Assembly: GCF_018860635.1 (NCBI RefSeq)
Contig: NZ_JAHKPT010000006.1
Coordinates: 62,001-126,000, forward strand
Direction: 5' to 3'
DNA from: Aliiglaciecola lipolytica
Lineage (GTDB): Bacteria > Pseudomonadota > Gammaproteobacteria > Enterobacterales > Alteromonadaceae
Length of the DNA: 64,000 nucleotides
Shown here: piece by piece, positions 45,271 through 54,191 of the stretch
Layout of the letters: every line of letters begins with the position of its first letter
Numbering within the stretch: position 1 is the first letter of the stretch
The notes under the pieces: model-generated
The model's database searches: none
Seen by the model: the letters and a program-made list of their open reading frames with translations, nothing else
What the model was told of the DNA's origin: nothing
Position numbers and translations under genes: made by a program

Positions 45271-45474
45271 TTAGTAACGCCTACACGTATAAAGCACATC
45301 TTGAGGTTTGTTTTTATCCGGCGGGTTTTCGATAAACTCAATGGAGCCGAGTTTTGCTACTTTCGCCTACATTTCAGGTTGAATATCACCAGATAAAACA
45401 ATAACGAAAACTCCGTTGCACTATTTGCGTCCTATAGTTGAATTATCACAAATTAACACAGCAAAGTTCAGCAC
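45271..45474 (-). pseudogene. Degenerate response-regulator receiver domain with internal deletion
   Basis: One minus-strand frame reads LNFAVLICDNSTIGRK, a stop (45421-45423), then directly VFVIVLSGDIQPEM, a second stop (45367-45369), then AKVAKLGSIEFIENPPDKN and a final stop. The first piece is the start of a receiver domain (normally LICDDSxxARKQ), and the later pieces are its beta-4/alpha-4 and beta-5 region (VIVxSGDIQPExxxRVxxLGAxxFIxKP). The central 60 or so residues with the phospho-acceptor Asp are missing. Similar domains occur in CheC-linked regulators. It occupies the gap between chaC and aceK. Confidence 0.65.
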
Positions 45475-45538
45475 CTCACTTTTTTACTTATTATTAGATA
45501 GTTTTGTGTTTCAATAACACTTTAATCAAATTTATACT

Positions 45539-47257
45539 GTGACAGAAGCTATGCCAAGCATTCAAGAAAAAGTGGCCTATCAGATACTTTATGGTTTTGA
45601 AAAAAACTACCGTTGGTTTTGTAGAATCACCTCTGGGGCAAAACAACGTTTCGAGCAAGCTCAATGGCAAGCCACCCAGCTTGCGGTAAAAGAACGCATA
45701 TCTATTTATGAACAAAGTTTAGCTGATACTATTTCTGAGCTTTATGCATTGATTAACCCACGCCAACAGACCCATCTATTCTGGCATCAAGTTAAAAACC
45801 TTTTCGCCCTTCAATTAGAGCAACATCCCCAATATGAATTGGCCGAAACCTTTTATAATTCGGTGATCGGTAGACTGTATAAACACAATAAAATTGATGA
45901 AGAGATTATGTTCGTCTTGCCTAGTCGATGTTATATCCCTGGGCAAGATAAACATAAAGTAGTCAATAGCTTTGATACTAGCGGCACTGTCGGCTCGATG
46001 ATGGAAGCGATTTTAGCCATGTACCGATTTTCTATTCCCTATGAAAATAAACAAAGTGATATCGAGCAACTTGATCAAGCACTTAGAGCACGGTTAGACA
46101 AAGCTCAACTGGCCTCGGTACATACGGTAGAGATATTAAAGCCGGTGTTTTTTCGCGGAAAGGCCGCTTATTTGATCGGTCGAATTTGTATGCCCGATGA
46201 AACCCTTCCCTTCGTTATCGCTTTATTGATCAATGAGAAAAATGAACTTCAGATAGATGCTTTGCTAACCAGTAATAAAGACTTGAGCGTCATCTTTGGT
46301 TTTGCCCGCGCCTACTTTATGGCAGATACCTTGTATCCAGCTGAAATAGTAGCTTTTCTACAAGAGTTAATGCCTAACAAAAAGAATTTCGAACTGTATA
46401 TGTCAATTGGTCATTATAAACACGGTAAAACCGTCTTTTATCGCAATTTTCTACAGCACTTAGAGAATACCGACGACCAATTTAGCATTGCCCCTGGGAT
46501 TCGCGGATTAGTAATGGCAGTGTTCCATTTACCGTCTTACGGAGTAGTCTTTAAAATTATAAAAGATGAATTTCCAGAGAGTAAGAGAGTCACTCGCGAG
46601 CAAGTCAGAGAATGCTATCGTTTGGTCAAAACCACAGATCGTGTAGGACGCATGGCAGATACCCATGAATACGTTAACTTCCGACTGCCGAAACACCGAA
46701 TGGAGCCAGCTTTACTAGAAGAGTTGCAAGCCGTTGCAGGTAAAAATATAGAAATTAAGGAAGACGAAGTTATCATCAAACACGTCTACATAGAACGTAA
46801 GATGACTCCTTTAAATATTTTTTTGCAAACTGAAACCGATGAAACAAAAATTTACAATGCTATCAATGATTTGGGATTGTGCATTAAACAAATCGCCGCC
46901 GCCAATATATTTCCTGGCGATATGTTGCATAAGAACTTTGGGGTTACCCGTCATGGCCGCGTGATTTTCTATGATTACGATGAAATTTGTTTGATGAATC
47001 AACGTACGTTTAGAGAACTTCCTAAATCAGACGACCCTTTTGCGATGGACACACTGTCAGTTTCTCCAGAAGATGTTTTTCCAGAACAATTTGAACATTT
47101 CATTGTCGGAAAACGCCACTTAAAAGATCTCCTTAAAAAATTACATCCAGACTTGATGACTGCAAAATATTGGATTGAAGCACAAAACAAAGCTGCAACA
47201 GGGACAGTGCAACATTTTACGCCCTATAGCTCAGAATTGCGTTTCAAACGCCAGTAA
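45539..47257 (+). CDS. aceK: Isocitrate dehydrogenase kinase/phosphatase
   Basis: AceK phosphorylates and dephosphorylates isocitrate dehydrogenase and so directs carbon to the glyoxylate bypass. The 572 residues (E. coli 578) begin AYQILYGFEKNYRWFCRITS and include APGIRGLVMAVFHLPSYGVV (ATP-loop region), FKIIKDEFPESKRVTREQV, the conserved MTPLNIFLQ, and HKNFGVTRHGRVIFYDYDEI with the kinase DYDE site. The start may be GTG 45539 or ATG 45551; neither has a strong ribosome site. aceA and aceB are not in the window. Confidence 0.96.
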   Translation: MTEAMPSIQEKVAYQILYGFEKNYRWFCRITSGAKQRFEQAQWQATQLAVKERISIYEQSLADTISELYALINPRQQTHLFWHQVKNLFALQLEQHPQYELAETFYNSVIGRLYKHNKIDEEIMFVLPSRCYIPGQDKHKVVNSFDTSGTVGSMMEAILAMYRFSIPYENKQSDIEQLDQALRARLDKAQLASVHTVEILKPVFFRGKAAYLIGRICMPDETLPFVIALLINEKNELQIDALLTSNKDLSVIFGFARAYFMADTLYPAEIVAFLQELMPNKKNFELYMSIGHYKHGKTVFYRNFLQHLENTDDQFSIAPGIRGLVMAVFHLPSYGVVFKIIKDEFPESKRVTREQVRECYRLVKTTDRVGRMADTHEYVNFRLPKHRMEPALLEELQAVAGKNIEIKEDEVIIKHVYIERKMTPLNIFLQTETDETKIYNAINDLGLCIKQIAAANIFPGDMLHKNFGVTRHGRVIFYDYDEICLMNQRTFRELPKSDDPFAMDTLSVSPEDVFPEQFEHFIVGKRHLKDLLKKLHPDLMTAKYWIEAQNKAATGTVQHFTPYSSELRFKRQ

Positions 47258-47279
47258 ACCGCAAGGGAATATAGCCTCA

Positions 47280-48254
47280 GTGATTGCTAGCAAATTAACT
47301 CAAGAGCTTGGAATCCAGCTCCCCTCTGCAGAACAGCAGCTTAGGTTAAACTGGAAAAATGATCATGGAGTCGAAGTTTGGATTAAACGGGATGATTTAA
47401 TCCACCCAATTATTTCGGGTAATAAATGGCGCAAGCTCAGCCAAACATTGTTCAGTGCTGCGCATTCACCACCAGCTAAAATTATCAGTTTTGGAGGTGG
47501 CCATTCTAATCATTTACATGCTTTAGGTTTTTGCTGCCAAAAGTTAAATATCCCTTTGTTAGCCGTTATCAGAGGGGATTATTCACAAAATATGACGCCC
47601 ATGCTCAACGACCTTGAACGCTGGGGTGCACAATTGGAGTGGGTCAACAAAATCACCTATGCGAAGCGCACCGACAATACTTACCTTGAAGTCCTGCGCC
47701 AAAACCATCCCAATTCATTGATAATTCCAGAAGGTGGTTCACAACACCAAGCCTTGAGCGGCGTTGCGTCTATCGTTACAGAATTGACACAAGAATTTGA
47801 TCTGATAGTTGCGCCGGTTGCCAGTGGTGGCACTATGGCAGGGTTAATCCAAGCAACTCAAAACAGCAAAACCAGGGTGTTAGGCATAGGTGTGTTAAAA
47901 GGACATGACTATTTACACGAATTAGTGAACCAGTTTTTGCCGAATGAGAGTAAGAAACAATTGAATGGCCAAAAAGCATCGACAGATTGGCAACTTAATT
48001 CCGATTTTCACTTTGGTGGCTATGCCAAAAAGACGCCAGAACTAATCGCTTTTTGTGAGCAATTTGAACAAGATAATAATATCCCAATCGAACCCATTTA
48101 TTCAGGTAAGTTATTTTGGGGATTACGCCAATTGGTAGAGAGCAACCATTTTCCTGCAGGATCTAAAATCCTCGCTCTGCACACCGGCGGACTTCAAGGG
48201 AAACGAGCTCTACCGAATATTATGACAAAAAGGAATAAGCATGCAGTGGACTGA
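47280..48254 (+). CDS. D-cysteine desulfhydrase / ACC deaminase-like PLP enzyme
   Basis: This is a member of about 324 residues of the PLP fold-type II group that includes DcyD and ACC deaminase. The WIKRDDLIHPIISGNKWRKL segment carries the PLP lysine; FGGGHSNHLHALGFCC, PEGGSQHQALSGVASIV and APVASGGTMAGLIQA follow. The start is uncertain: GTG 47280, 22 bases after the aceK stop, has AAGGGA upstream; the frame is open back to 47175 inside aceK. It overlaps pnuC by 14 bases, so the two are coupled. The exact substrate cannot be read from sequence. Confidence 0.82.
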   Translation: MIASKLTQELGIQLPSAEQQLRLNWKNDHGVEVWIKRDDLIHPIISGNKWRKLSQTLFSAAHSPPAKIISFGGGHSNHLHALGFCCQKLNIPLLAVIRGDYSQNMTPMLNDLERWGAQLEWVNKITYAKRTDNTYLEVLRQNHPNSLIIPEGGSQHQALSGVASIVTELTQEFDLIVAPVASGGTMAGLIQATQNSKTRVLGIGVLKGHDYLHELVNQFLPNESKKQLNGQKASTDWQLNSDFHFGGYAKKTPELIAFCEQFEQDNNIPIEPIYSGKLFWGLRQLVESNHFPAGSKILALHTGGLQGKRALPNIMTKRNKHAVD

Positions 48255-48852
48255 ATGGCTAGCGGGTTTTGCAGGCGCGTCACCGATTGAGTGGATAGCG
48301 ACCGTCAGCGGTTTTTTATGCGTCTTTCTGATCATAAAACGCAGTATTTGGTGTTTTTTCTTCGGCCTGATTCAGGTTAGTTTGTACAGTTATATTTTTT
48401 ACGATGTAAAACTGTACTCCGACATGATCCTGCATCTCATCTATGTTGGCTTTCAAATATATGGATATTGGATTTGGTCTAAAAATTTAGATGACGGCGG
48501 TCATGTGATTGTCGATCATGGAAGCCAAAGATACTATTTGCAAATCGCGACATTGGCGATTATTGCAACGCTGTTATGGGGATGGGTTATGGCCAACAAT
48601 ACCGATGCGAGCCTACCTTACTTTGATGCATTTACCACCTGTGTAAGTTTAGTTGCTCAATGGTTGATGTCCCATAAAAAGCTGTATAACTGGAGTTTTT
48701 GGATTGTGGTTGATGTGGTTGCCATTTGGGTTTATTGGCAGAAAGATTTGTATCCAACATCCGTACTTTATTTATGTTTCTTAGTGATGGCTTGTATCGG
48801 CCAATATCAATGGTGGCGGATTTACCACAAAAATACCTCACAGGTTGCATAA
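48241..48852 (+). CDS. pnuC: Nicotinamide riboside transporter PnuC family
   Basis: This is a 203-residue membrane protein with about seven helices. The family pattern is clear: IEWIATVSGFLCVFLIIKRS, FFFGLIQVSLYSYIFYDVKLY, SDMILHLIYVGFQIYGYWIW and the late WSFWIVVDVVAIWVYWQKDL. PnuC proteins take up nicotinamide riboside (or related vitamins) by facilitated diffusion. AGGA six bases before the ATG. It overlaps the preceding PLP-enzyme gene. Confidence 0.9.
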   Translation: MQWTEWLAGFAGASPIEWIATVSGFLCVFLIIKRSIWCFFFGLIQVSLYSYIFYDVKLYSDMILHLIYVGFQIYGYWIWSKNLDDGGHVIVDHGSQRYYLQIATLAIIATLLWGWVMANNTDASLPYFDAFTTCVSLVAQWLMSHKKLYNWSFWIVVDVVAIWVYWQKDLYPTSVLYLCFLVMACIGQYQWWRIYHKNTSQVA

Positions 48853-48964
48853 GCTACTTGGATTACATCAATAAAGTGTCTATATTTTTGCATTCGCCTA
48901 TTGCGTCTTTAGCTAGCAATGTTAGCATGCGCAAAATTTTCAGCTTGGATAAAAGGAAGCTAAT

Positions 48965-50167
48965 ATGTCTCGTGTTTTGATCATCGGTGCTGGCGGCGTT
49001 GCTGCAGTAACCATAAAAAAATGTGCCCGTATGCCAGAGCATTTCGATGAAATCTATTTGGCCAGCAGAACCGTGTCCAAATGCGAAGCTTTACAAGCTG
49101 AAGTGGGCGCAGACCGTGTGAAAGCAGTTTATGCTGTTGATGCTGATAATGCCGCAGAAGTTGAAGCTTTGATCAACAAAGTTAAACCTGATTTGCTTAT
49201 CAACCTAGCCCTACCTTATCAAGACCTGCCGATTATGGATGCCTGTCTTGCTACCGGAACAAACTACTTAGATACTGCCAACTACGAGCCTAAAGATGAA
49301 GCTAAATTTGAGTATTCATGGCAGTGGGCGTATCAAGATCGATTTAAAGATAAAGGCATCATGGCGCTTTTAGGTAGTGGCTTCGATCCTGGTGTGACTA
49401 ACGTTTATACCGCTTACGCTGCTAAACATTATTTTGATGAAATTCATTATCTGGATATTGTCGATTGTAATGGCGGCGACCATGGTCAAGCCTTTGCAAC
49501 TAACTTCAACCCAGAAATCAATATTCGCGAAATAACTCAACGAGGACGTTTTTGGGAAAATGGCCAATGGAAAGAAACAGATCCATTAAGTGTCAGAGAA
49601 GACCTTGATTACCAAAATATTGGGGTTAGAGCCTCTTATTTAATGTTCCACGAAGAATTGGAATCTATTGTAAAACATTTTCCAACCTTGAAACGTGCAC
49701 GTTTCTGGATGACATTTGGTGATGCTTACTTAAACCACTTGAACGTGCTTGAAGGTATAGGCATGACAAGCATTGAGCCAATTGACTTCCAAGGCCAAAA
49801 AATTGTGCCTCTTGAATTCTTAAAAGCTGTATTGCCAAACCCAGGTTCACTTGCCGAAGGTTATACCGGTATGACCTGCATAGGCACATACATCACAGGT
49901 ATTAAAGACGGTAAAGAAAAAACCATCTTTATCTACAACAACTGTGACCACGCAGCCTGTTTTGAAGAGGTTGGCGCACAAGCCGTTTCTTACACAACAG
50001 GTGTGCCAGCGATGATTGGTGCAGCGCTTATGTTAAACGGTACTTGGAAAGGTGAAGGTGTTTGGAATATGGAACAATTTGATCCAGACCCGTTCATGGA
50101 CATGCTTAATCAACATGGGCTACCTTGGCACGTGATTGAGTGCGAACAAAGTCCTTTTAAACGCTAA
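48965..50167 (+). CDS. Carboxynorspermidine synthase (dehydrogenase)
   Basis: This is a 400-residue enzyme of the saccharopine-dehydrogenase-like fold that reductively joins aspartate semialdehyde to diaminopropane or putrescine, giving carboxynorspermidine or carboxyspermidine. MSRVLIIGAGGVAAVTIKKC is the nucleotide loop; NLALPYQDLPIMDACLATG, LDTANYEPKDEAKFEYSWQW, LGSGFDPGVTNVY and YNNCDHAACFEEVGAQAVSY are family features. AAGGA precedes the ATG. The partner decarboxylase starts 14 bases downstream. Confidence 0.93.
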   Translation: MSRVLIIGAGGVAAVTIKKCARMPEHFDEIYLASRTVSKCEALQAEVGADRVKAVYAVDADNAAEVEALINKVKPDLLINLALPYQDLPIMDACLATGTNYLDTANYEPKDEAKFEYSWQWAYQDRFKDKGIMALLGSGFDPGVTNVYTAYAAKHYFDEIHYLDIVDCNGGDHGQAFATNFNPEINIREITQRGRFWENGQWKETDPLSVREDLDYQNIGVRASYLMFHEELESIVKHFPTLKRARFWMTFGDAYLNHLNVLEGIGMTSIEPIDFQGQKIVPLEFLKAVLPNPGSLAEGYTGMTCIGTYITGIKDGKEKTIFIYNNCDHAACFEEVGAQAVSYTTGVPAMIGAALMLNGTWKGEGVWNMEQFDPDPFMDMLNQHGLPWHVIECEQSPFKR

Positions 50168-50181
50168 TTGGGAGCAAAACC

Positions 50182-51321
50182 TTGAGCGATATAATGTTAA
50201 ACCCAGCGATTCCTTCTCCTTGTTATGTGTGTGAAGAGTCTAAACTCGAACGCAATTTGCAGATAATGGAACGAGTACAGCGAGAAGCTGAGGTCGATAT
50301 TATTCTCGCTCTTAAAGGTTTTGCTATGTGGTCAACCTTTGATCTTGTAGGTAAATATTTAAAAGGTTGTACCGCCAGTTCAGTTTGGGAAGCCAAGCTT
50401 GCCAAGTTTGAAATGGGTAAAGAAGTCCATGCGTTCTCGCCGGCTTATAAACCGGCAGACATGGATGAATTATTGAATTTAGTGAATCACATTTCATTCA
50501 ATAGTTTAACTCAGTGGCAACGCTATAAAGAGCAAGTTTTGGCTAAAGGTATTTCAGCAGGAATACGGGTAAATCCAGAACACCGCGAAGCTGAAACAGA
50601 ATTGTACGACCCTAGCGCACCAGGCTCCCGTTTAGGGATTCGTGTAGCCGACTTGGAAGGTGCAGACTTAACTGGCATCGACGGGTTTCACGTTCACAAT
50701 TTGTGTGAATGCGACTCTTATGCCACCGAGCGGACGTTGCTAGCAGTGGAAAAACGTTTTGCAAAATGGCTACCTGATATTCAATGGTTAAACCTCGGTG
50801 GGGGTCACTTGATGACCAAACAAGGTTATAACCTTGAGCATCTCATTGACACCTTGGTGCAGTTTAAACATCGACATCCACATATTCATATAATTCTTGA
50901 ACCAGGTTCGGCTGTAGCTTGGCAAACCGGTAGTTTGGTTTCCGAAGTTGTGGATATTGTCGAAAATGAAGGACAAATTGCGATTTTGGATATTTCCGCA
51001 ACGGGTCATATGCCAGATGTATTAGAGATGCCTTATCGCCCTGCTGTAACTGGCGCTGGCGAGCCAGGAGAAAAAGCCTTCGATTATAAACTAGGTGGCA
51101 ACTCATGTTTAGCAGGTGATGTTATCGACACCTATAGCTTCGACCACAAGTTAGCGGTAGGCGAGCGCGTTATTTTTGAAGATATGATCCATTACACCAT
51201 GGTGAAAACAACATTCTTTAATGGCGTCGAGCACCCAGCAATTGGCATTATTCGTAACACAGGGGAATTCGAGCTGATTCGCCAATTTAACTACGAAGAT
51301 TTTAGAAACCGTCTATCTTGA
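50182..51321 (+). CDS. nspC: Carboxynorspermidine decarboxylase
   Basis: NspC removes the carboxyl group from carboxynorspermidine or carboxyspermidine, finishing the alternative polyamine route found in Vibrio and many other bacteria. It has 379 residues with an alanine-racemase-like PLP barrel (PLP lysine in DIILALKGFAMWSTF), HVHNLCECDSYATER, WLNLGGGHLMTKQGY, LEPGSAVAWQTG and the dimer-interface CLAGDVIDTYSFDH. The start is TTG 50182: GGGAG lies seven bases upstream. ATG 50194 is the alternative. Confidence 0.95.
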   Translation: MSDIMLNPAIPSPCYVCEESKLERNLQIMERVQREAEVDIILALKGFAMWSTFDLVGKYLKGCTASSVWEAKLAKFEMGKEVHAFSPAYKPADMDELLNLVNHISFNSLTQWQRYKEQVLAKGISAGIRVNPEHREAETELYDPSAPGSRLGIRVADLEGADLTGIDGFHVHNLCECDSYATERTLLAVEKRFAKWLPDIQWLNLGGGHLMTKQGYNLEHLIDTLVQFKHRHPHIHIILEPGSAVAWQTGSLVSEVVDIVENEGQIAILDISATGHMPDVLEMPYRPAVTGAGEPGEKAFDYKLGGNSCLAGDVIDTYSFDHKLAVGERVIFEDMIHYTMVKTTFFNGVEHPAIGIIRNTGEFELIRQFNYEDFRNRLS

Positions 51322-51359
51322 TCGTTATTCGGTTTTAACACGGGAATTACCAGCGGCAA

Positions 51360-52250
51360 TTAGGTTTTGAGTTGCCGCATTCCTAATATTACCAACACCA
51401 AACCGGTGATATGCAAAAAGGTGACAGGTTCATCCAAAAGCTGGTTAGATAATATAATCGTAAATAAAGGCCCCACTGCGCCAACGATAGACGCTTTACT
51501 TGCCCCTATTCTTTTAACCCCAGCACTGATCATAAAAGATGGAATCAAGGTCATAAAGATCGCCACAATTACCCCCCCCATATAGAGCTCAGTTGAGTAG
51601 TGCAACAAATCTCCCACACCTGCGGCATAAGAATGTATGAGCAGTGTAATACAAGCAGATATCATAGCCAGGCAAACAAAGCGCTGACTACCAATCTGTC
51701 GAGAAAAACGCTGGGTAGCCACTAAGTACCAAGCAGTTAAAATGCTCGCAAGAAAAACCAGAAAGCTACCCCAGTAAATGTTTTCTCCACCAAACGAGAG
51801 GTCGGCATAGAAAAACACCAAAATTCCAGCGTAAGATAAGATTAATGCTAACCAAATTTTAGTGACCGGCTTTTCATTTAAAAACCACCAACCAAATAAG
51901 ATGGCCACTGCGGGATAACAAAATAGAATGATTCTTTCTAACCCGGCGGTAATATATTGCAATCCCAGCAAATCAAAATAACTGCCTAAATGATAACAAG
52001 CAACGCCCGCGGCACAGCAAGCCAATAATTCCTTAGCACTGAGTGTTCCCCACCCCGTTTGTTTTAACGACCACATTAGGATAAGTAAATAAAACGGTAA
52101 GACAAACAACATGCGCAGTGTTTGCAGCTCCAATGGACCTATACCCAGCTGATAGAGGTATTTGATCATAATTGCTTTGCTGGAGAATAAAATAGTACCT
52201 AGTACGACTAGAAAAACCCCAGAATCAATGCGCAACATTAACGGCTTCAA
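51360..52250 (-). CDS. EamA/DMT-family transporter
   Basis: This is a 296-residue inner-membrane protein with ten helices in two EamA repeats: VFLVVLGTILFSSKAIMIKYLYQ begins the first and WGSFLVFLASILTAWYLVATQ the second, with GLERIILFCYPAVAILFGWWFL and GAVGPLFTIILSNQLLDEPV closing each. Drug/metabolite exporters of this family carry amino acids, metabolites or drugs; the substrate is unknown. Its beginning overlaps the end of apbE by 26 bases on the same strand, so they are probably cotranscribed. Confidence 0.9.
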   Translation of the reverse strand: MKPLMLRIDSGVFLVVLGTILFSSKAIMIKYLYQLGIGPLELQTLRMLFVLPFYLLILMWSLKQTGWGTLSAKELLACCAAGVACYHLGSYFDLLGLQYITAGLERIILFCYPAVAILFGWWFLNEKPVTKIWLALILSYAGILVFFYADLSFGGENIYWGSFLVFLASILTAWYLVATQRFSRQIGSQRFVCLAMISACITLLIHSYAAGVGDLLHYSTELYMGGVIVAIFMTLIPSFMISAGVKRIGASKASIVGAVGPLFTIILSNQLLDEPVTFLHITGLVLVILGMRQLKT

Positions 52251-53274
52251 ATGATTGGGAATAATGTAGACGTCGCTGATTATCTAAAATAATCGCTTCA
52301 TAGCCGCGAGTGTGATTGATTAAATCTATGCCTTTTTTGACGCCTAATACAAACACAGCGGTGGATAAACCATCGTTCAACGTGCTTCTGGGACCTATGA
52401 TAGTCACACTCTGCACTTCATAGATGGATTCCCCACTTTGCGGAGAAAGAATGTGATGATAGCGTTTCCCATCCTCTTCAAAATATCTTTCATAATCACC
52501 AGAGGTGGACATTGCGATATTTTCAAGAGGCAAAACCACTGCTTGTTTTTGCCGATTTCGAGGGTCACGAATACCCACTTTCCAAGGACGGCCATTGCGA
52601 TCGCCTAGCAGCCCCGTATCGCCGCCGGCTGTTACTAAAGCATGCTCAATACCCATATTTTTTAAAATAGATAATGCATTATCAACTGCGTGGCCCTTGG
52701 CAATCCCCCCCAAATCTATTTTGACTTTAGGGTGCGCAAACTTAACAGTTTGTTTATGTGGGTCTAGCTGCAAGTGACGAAAATTAATAGCATCCAACAA
52801 GGTTTTTATTGTCTGCGCATCGGGCCGTTGTTTTTGCCGATAGTTATACAAATAACCCACGCTGGCGAAAGTAATGTCAAACGCCCCATCAGTTTCCTCT
52901 GAAAGCCCATAAGATAACTGCAATAATTCAAACATTTCTTTAGAAACAGTTACTGGGGTGTTCGCCGCTAAGCGGTTCACTTTCGACAATTCGCTGCTGT
53001 CGATATAAGGGCTCATTAATTGATTTATACGCTGCATTTCTTGCATTACCGCATCCACAGCTGCATGTCCTAGCTCTGGGGAGGCGGCCCAAATTTCGGT
53101 ATGGATGTTGGTGCCCATAATCCCGCGGCTATCTGCGTACCAAGCGCCCTGCTCGTTTCCAGCAGGTTTTTCTAACTGGGTCGCTGACTGTCCATAGACA
53201 CTATTAGATAAGGATAAATTAGTCCCAAGGAAAATGATTATTAGCGTTGAAAAAAACGCCTTCACTTTACTCAT
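52225..53274 (-). CDS. apbE: FAD:protein FMN transferase
   Basis: ApbE attaches FMN to threonine residues of periplasmic-side proteins such as NqrB/NqrC or RnfG/RnfD. The 349 residues have a signal peptide (FFSTLIIIFLGTNLSLS), then MGTNIHTEIWA, FDITFASVGYLYN, KIDLGGIAKGHAVDNALSIL, the AGGDTGLLGDRNGRPWKVGI segment and HILSPQSGESI. There is no lipobox cysteine, so it is probably soluble or N-terminally anchored. Target genes are not in the window. It overlaps the rsmI stop by eight bases. Confidence 0.93.
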   Translation of the reverse strand: MSKVKAFFSTLIIIFLGTNLSLSNSVYGQSATQLEKPAGNEQGAWYADSRGIMGTNIHTEIWAASPELGHAAVDAVMQEMQRINQLMSPYIDSSELSKVNRLAANTPVTVSKEMFELLQLSYGLSEETDGAFDITFASVGYLYNYRQKQRPDAQTIKTLLDAINFRHLQLDPHKQTVKFAHPKVKIDLGGIAKGHAVDNALSILKNMGIEHALVTAGGDTGLLGDRNGRPWKVGIRDPRNRQKQAVVLPLENIAMSTSGDYERYFEEDGKRYHHILSPQSGESIYEVQSVTIIGPRSTLNDGLSTAVFVLGVKKGIDLINHTRGYEAIILDNQRRLHYSQSFEAVNVAH

Positions 53275-54106
53275 TCAAGGTTAAACCGTACTGATAAAGT
53301 GCATTCTTTTTAACACCGAAATGCTGAGCTGTAAGCGCTGCTGCCTTTTTTAAGGGTAAATCTTGCAATAAGATTTTGAGCAGTTGCAAACTTTCAGCTG
53401 GCAATTCGTTATCGTTTTTCGGTGCGCCTGCAACCATCAACACAAATTCTCCGCGCTGATGGTTAGCATCTTCTAAAAGCCACGCCAAGACCTCAACGGC
53501 ACTTGCAGAATAAAATGTTTCGAAGGTTTTAGTTATTTCTTTGGCGATGGATAATTTACGGTCCTCACCCAAGACTTCAATTATAGCTTTTACTGTATCT
53601 GCAATACGACGGGGAGATTCGTAAAAAACAGTGGTTGCTGTTTCGCTATTGAGACGTTCTAGTACGCTATGTTTAGCGACCTGCTTTACAGGCAAAAATC
53701 CGTAAAATAGAAACTGATCTGTGGGAAGCCCAGATGCACTTAAGGCAGCAATAGCCGCACAAACGCCTGGGATAGGCACTACTGTCACCTCTTGCTCTCT
53801 ACAGCGATTGACTAAGTTATATCCAGGATCACTAATTAAAGGTGTGCCTGCATCTGAAATCAACGCGACATTCAGTCCTTCTTTCAACTGTTCTATCAAG
53901 CGATTAGAAATTTGTTTTTCGTTATGATCATGAACTGCAGTCATTCGGGTCTTCACTCCCCAATGCTGCAACAGCTTTTGACTATGTCGAGTATCTTCGG
54001 CGGCAATCAAATCCACTTCATTTAATACTTTGATTGCGCGGTGCGTAATATCATCCAAATTTCCAATTGGTGTTGAAACAATGAACAATGTGCCAGTTTT
54101 TACCAC
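53267..54106 (-). CDS. rsmI: 16S rRNA (cytidine-1402-2'-O)-methyltransferase
   Basis: RsmI 2'-O-methylates C1402 of 16S rRNA. The 279 residues show the tetrapyrrole-methylase fold: TLFIVSTPIGNLDDITHRA, DLIAAEDTRHSQKLL, ALISDAGTPLISDPGY, VPIPGVCAAIAALSASGLPT and YESPRRIADTVKAI. It is divergent from lpoA with about 85 bases between the start codons, the same arrangement as in E. coli. Confidence 0.96.
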   Translation of the reverse strand: MVKTGTLFIVSTPIGNLDDITHRAIKVLNEVDLIAAEDTRHSQKLLQHWGVKTRMTAVHDHNEKQISNRLIEQLKEGLNVALISDAGTPLISDPGYNLVNRCREQEVTVVPIPGVCAAIAALSASGLPTDQFLFYGFLPVKQVAKHSVLERLNSETATTVFYESPRRIADTVKAIIEVLGEDRKLSIAKEITKTFETFYSASAVEVLAWLLEDANHQRGEFVLMVAGAPKNDNELPAESLQLLKILLQDLPLKKAAALTAQHFGVKKNALYQYGLTLNE

Positions 54107-54191
54107 TTATAATCAGCCTTTGATTGTTTTACGTCATTAGGCATTTTAAACTACCTAAAGGTAAATGGGTTGGAAAATTTTGAGAGTATCG

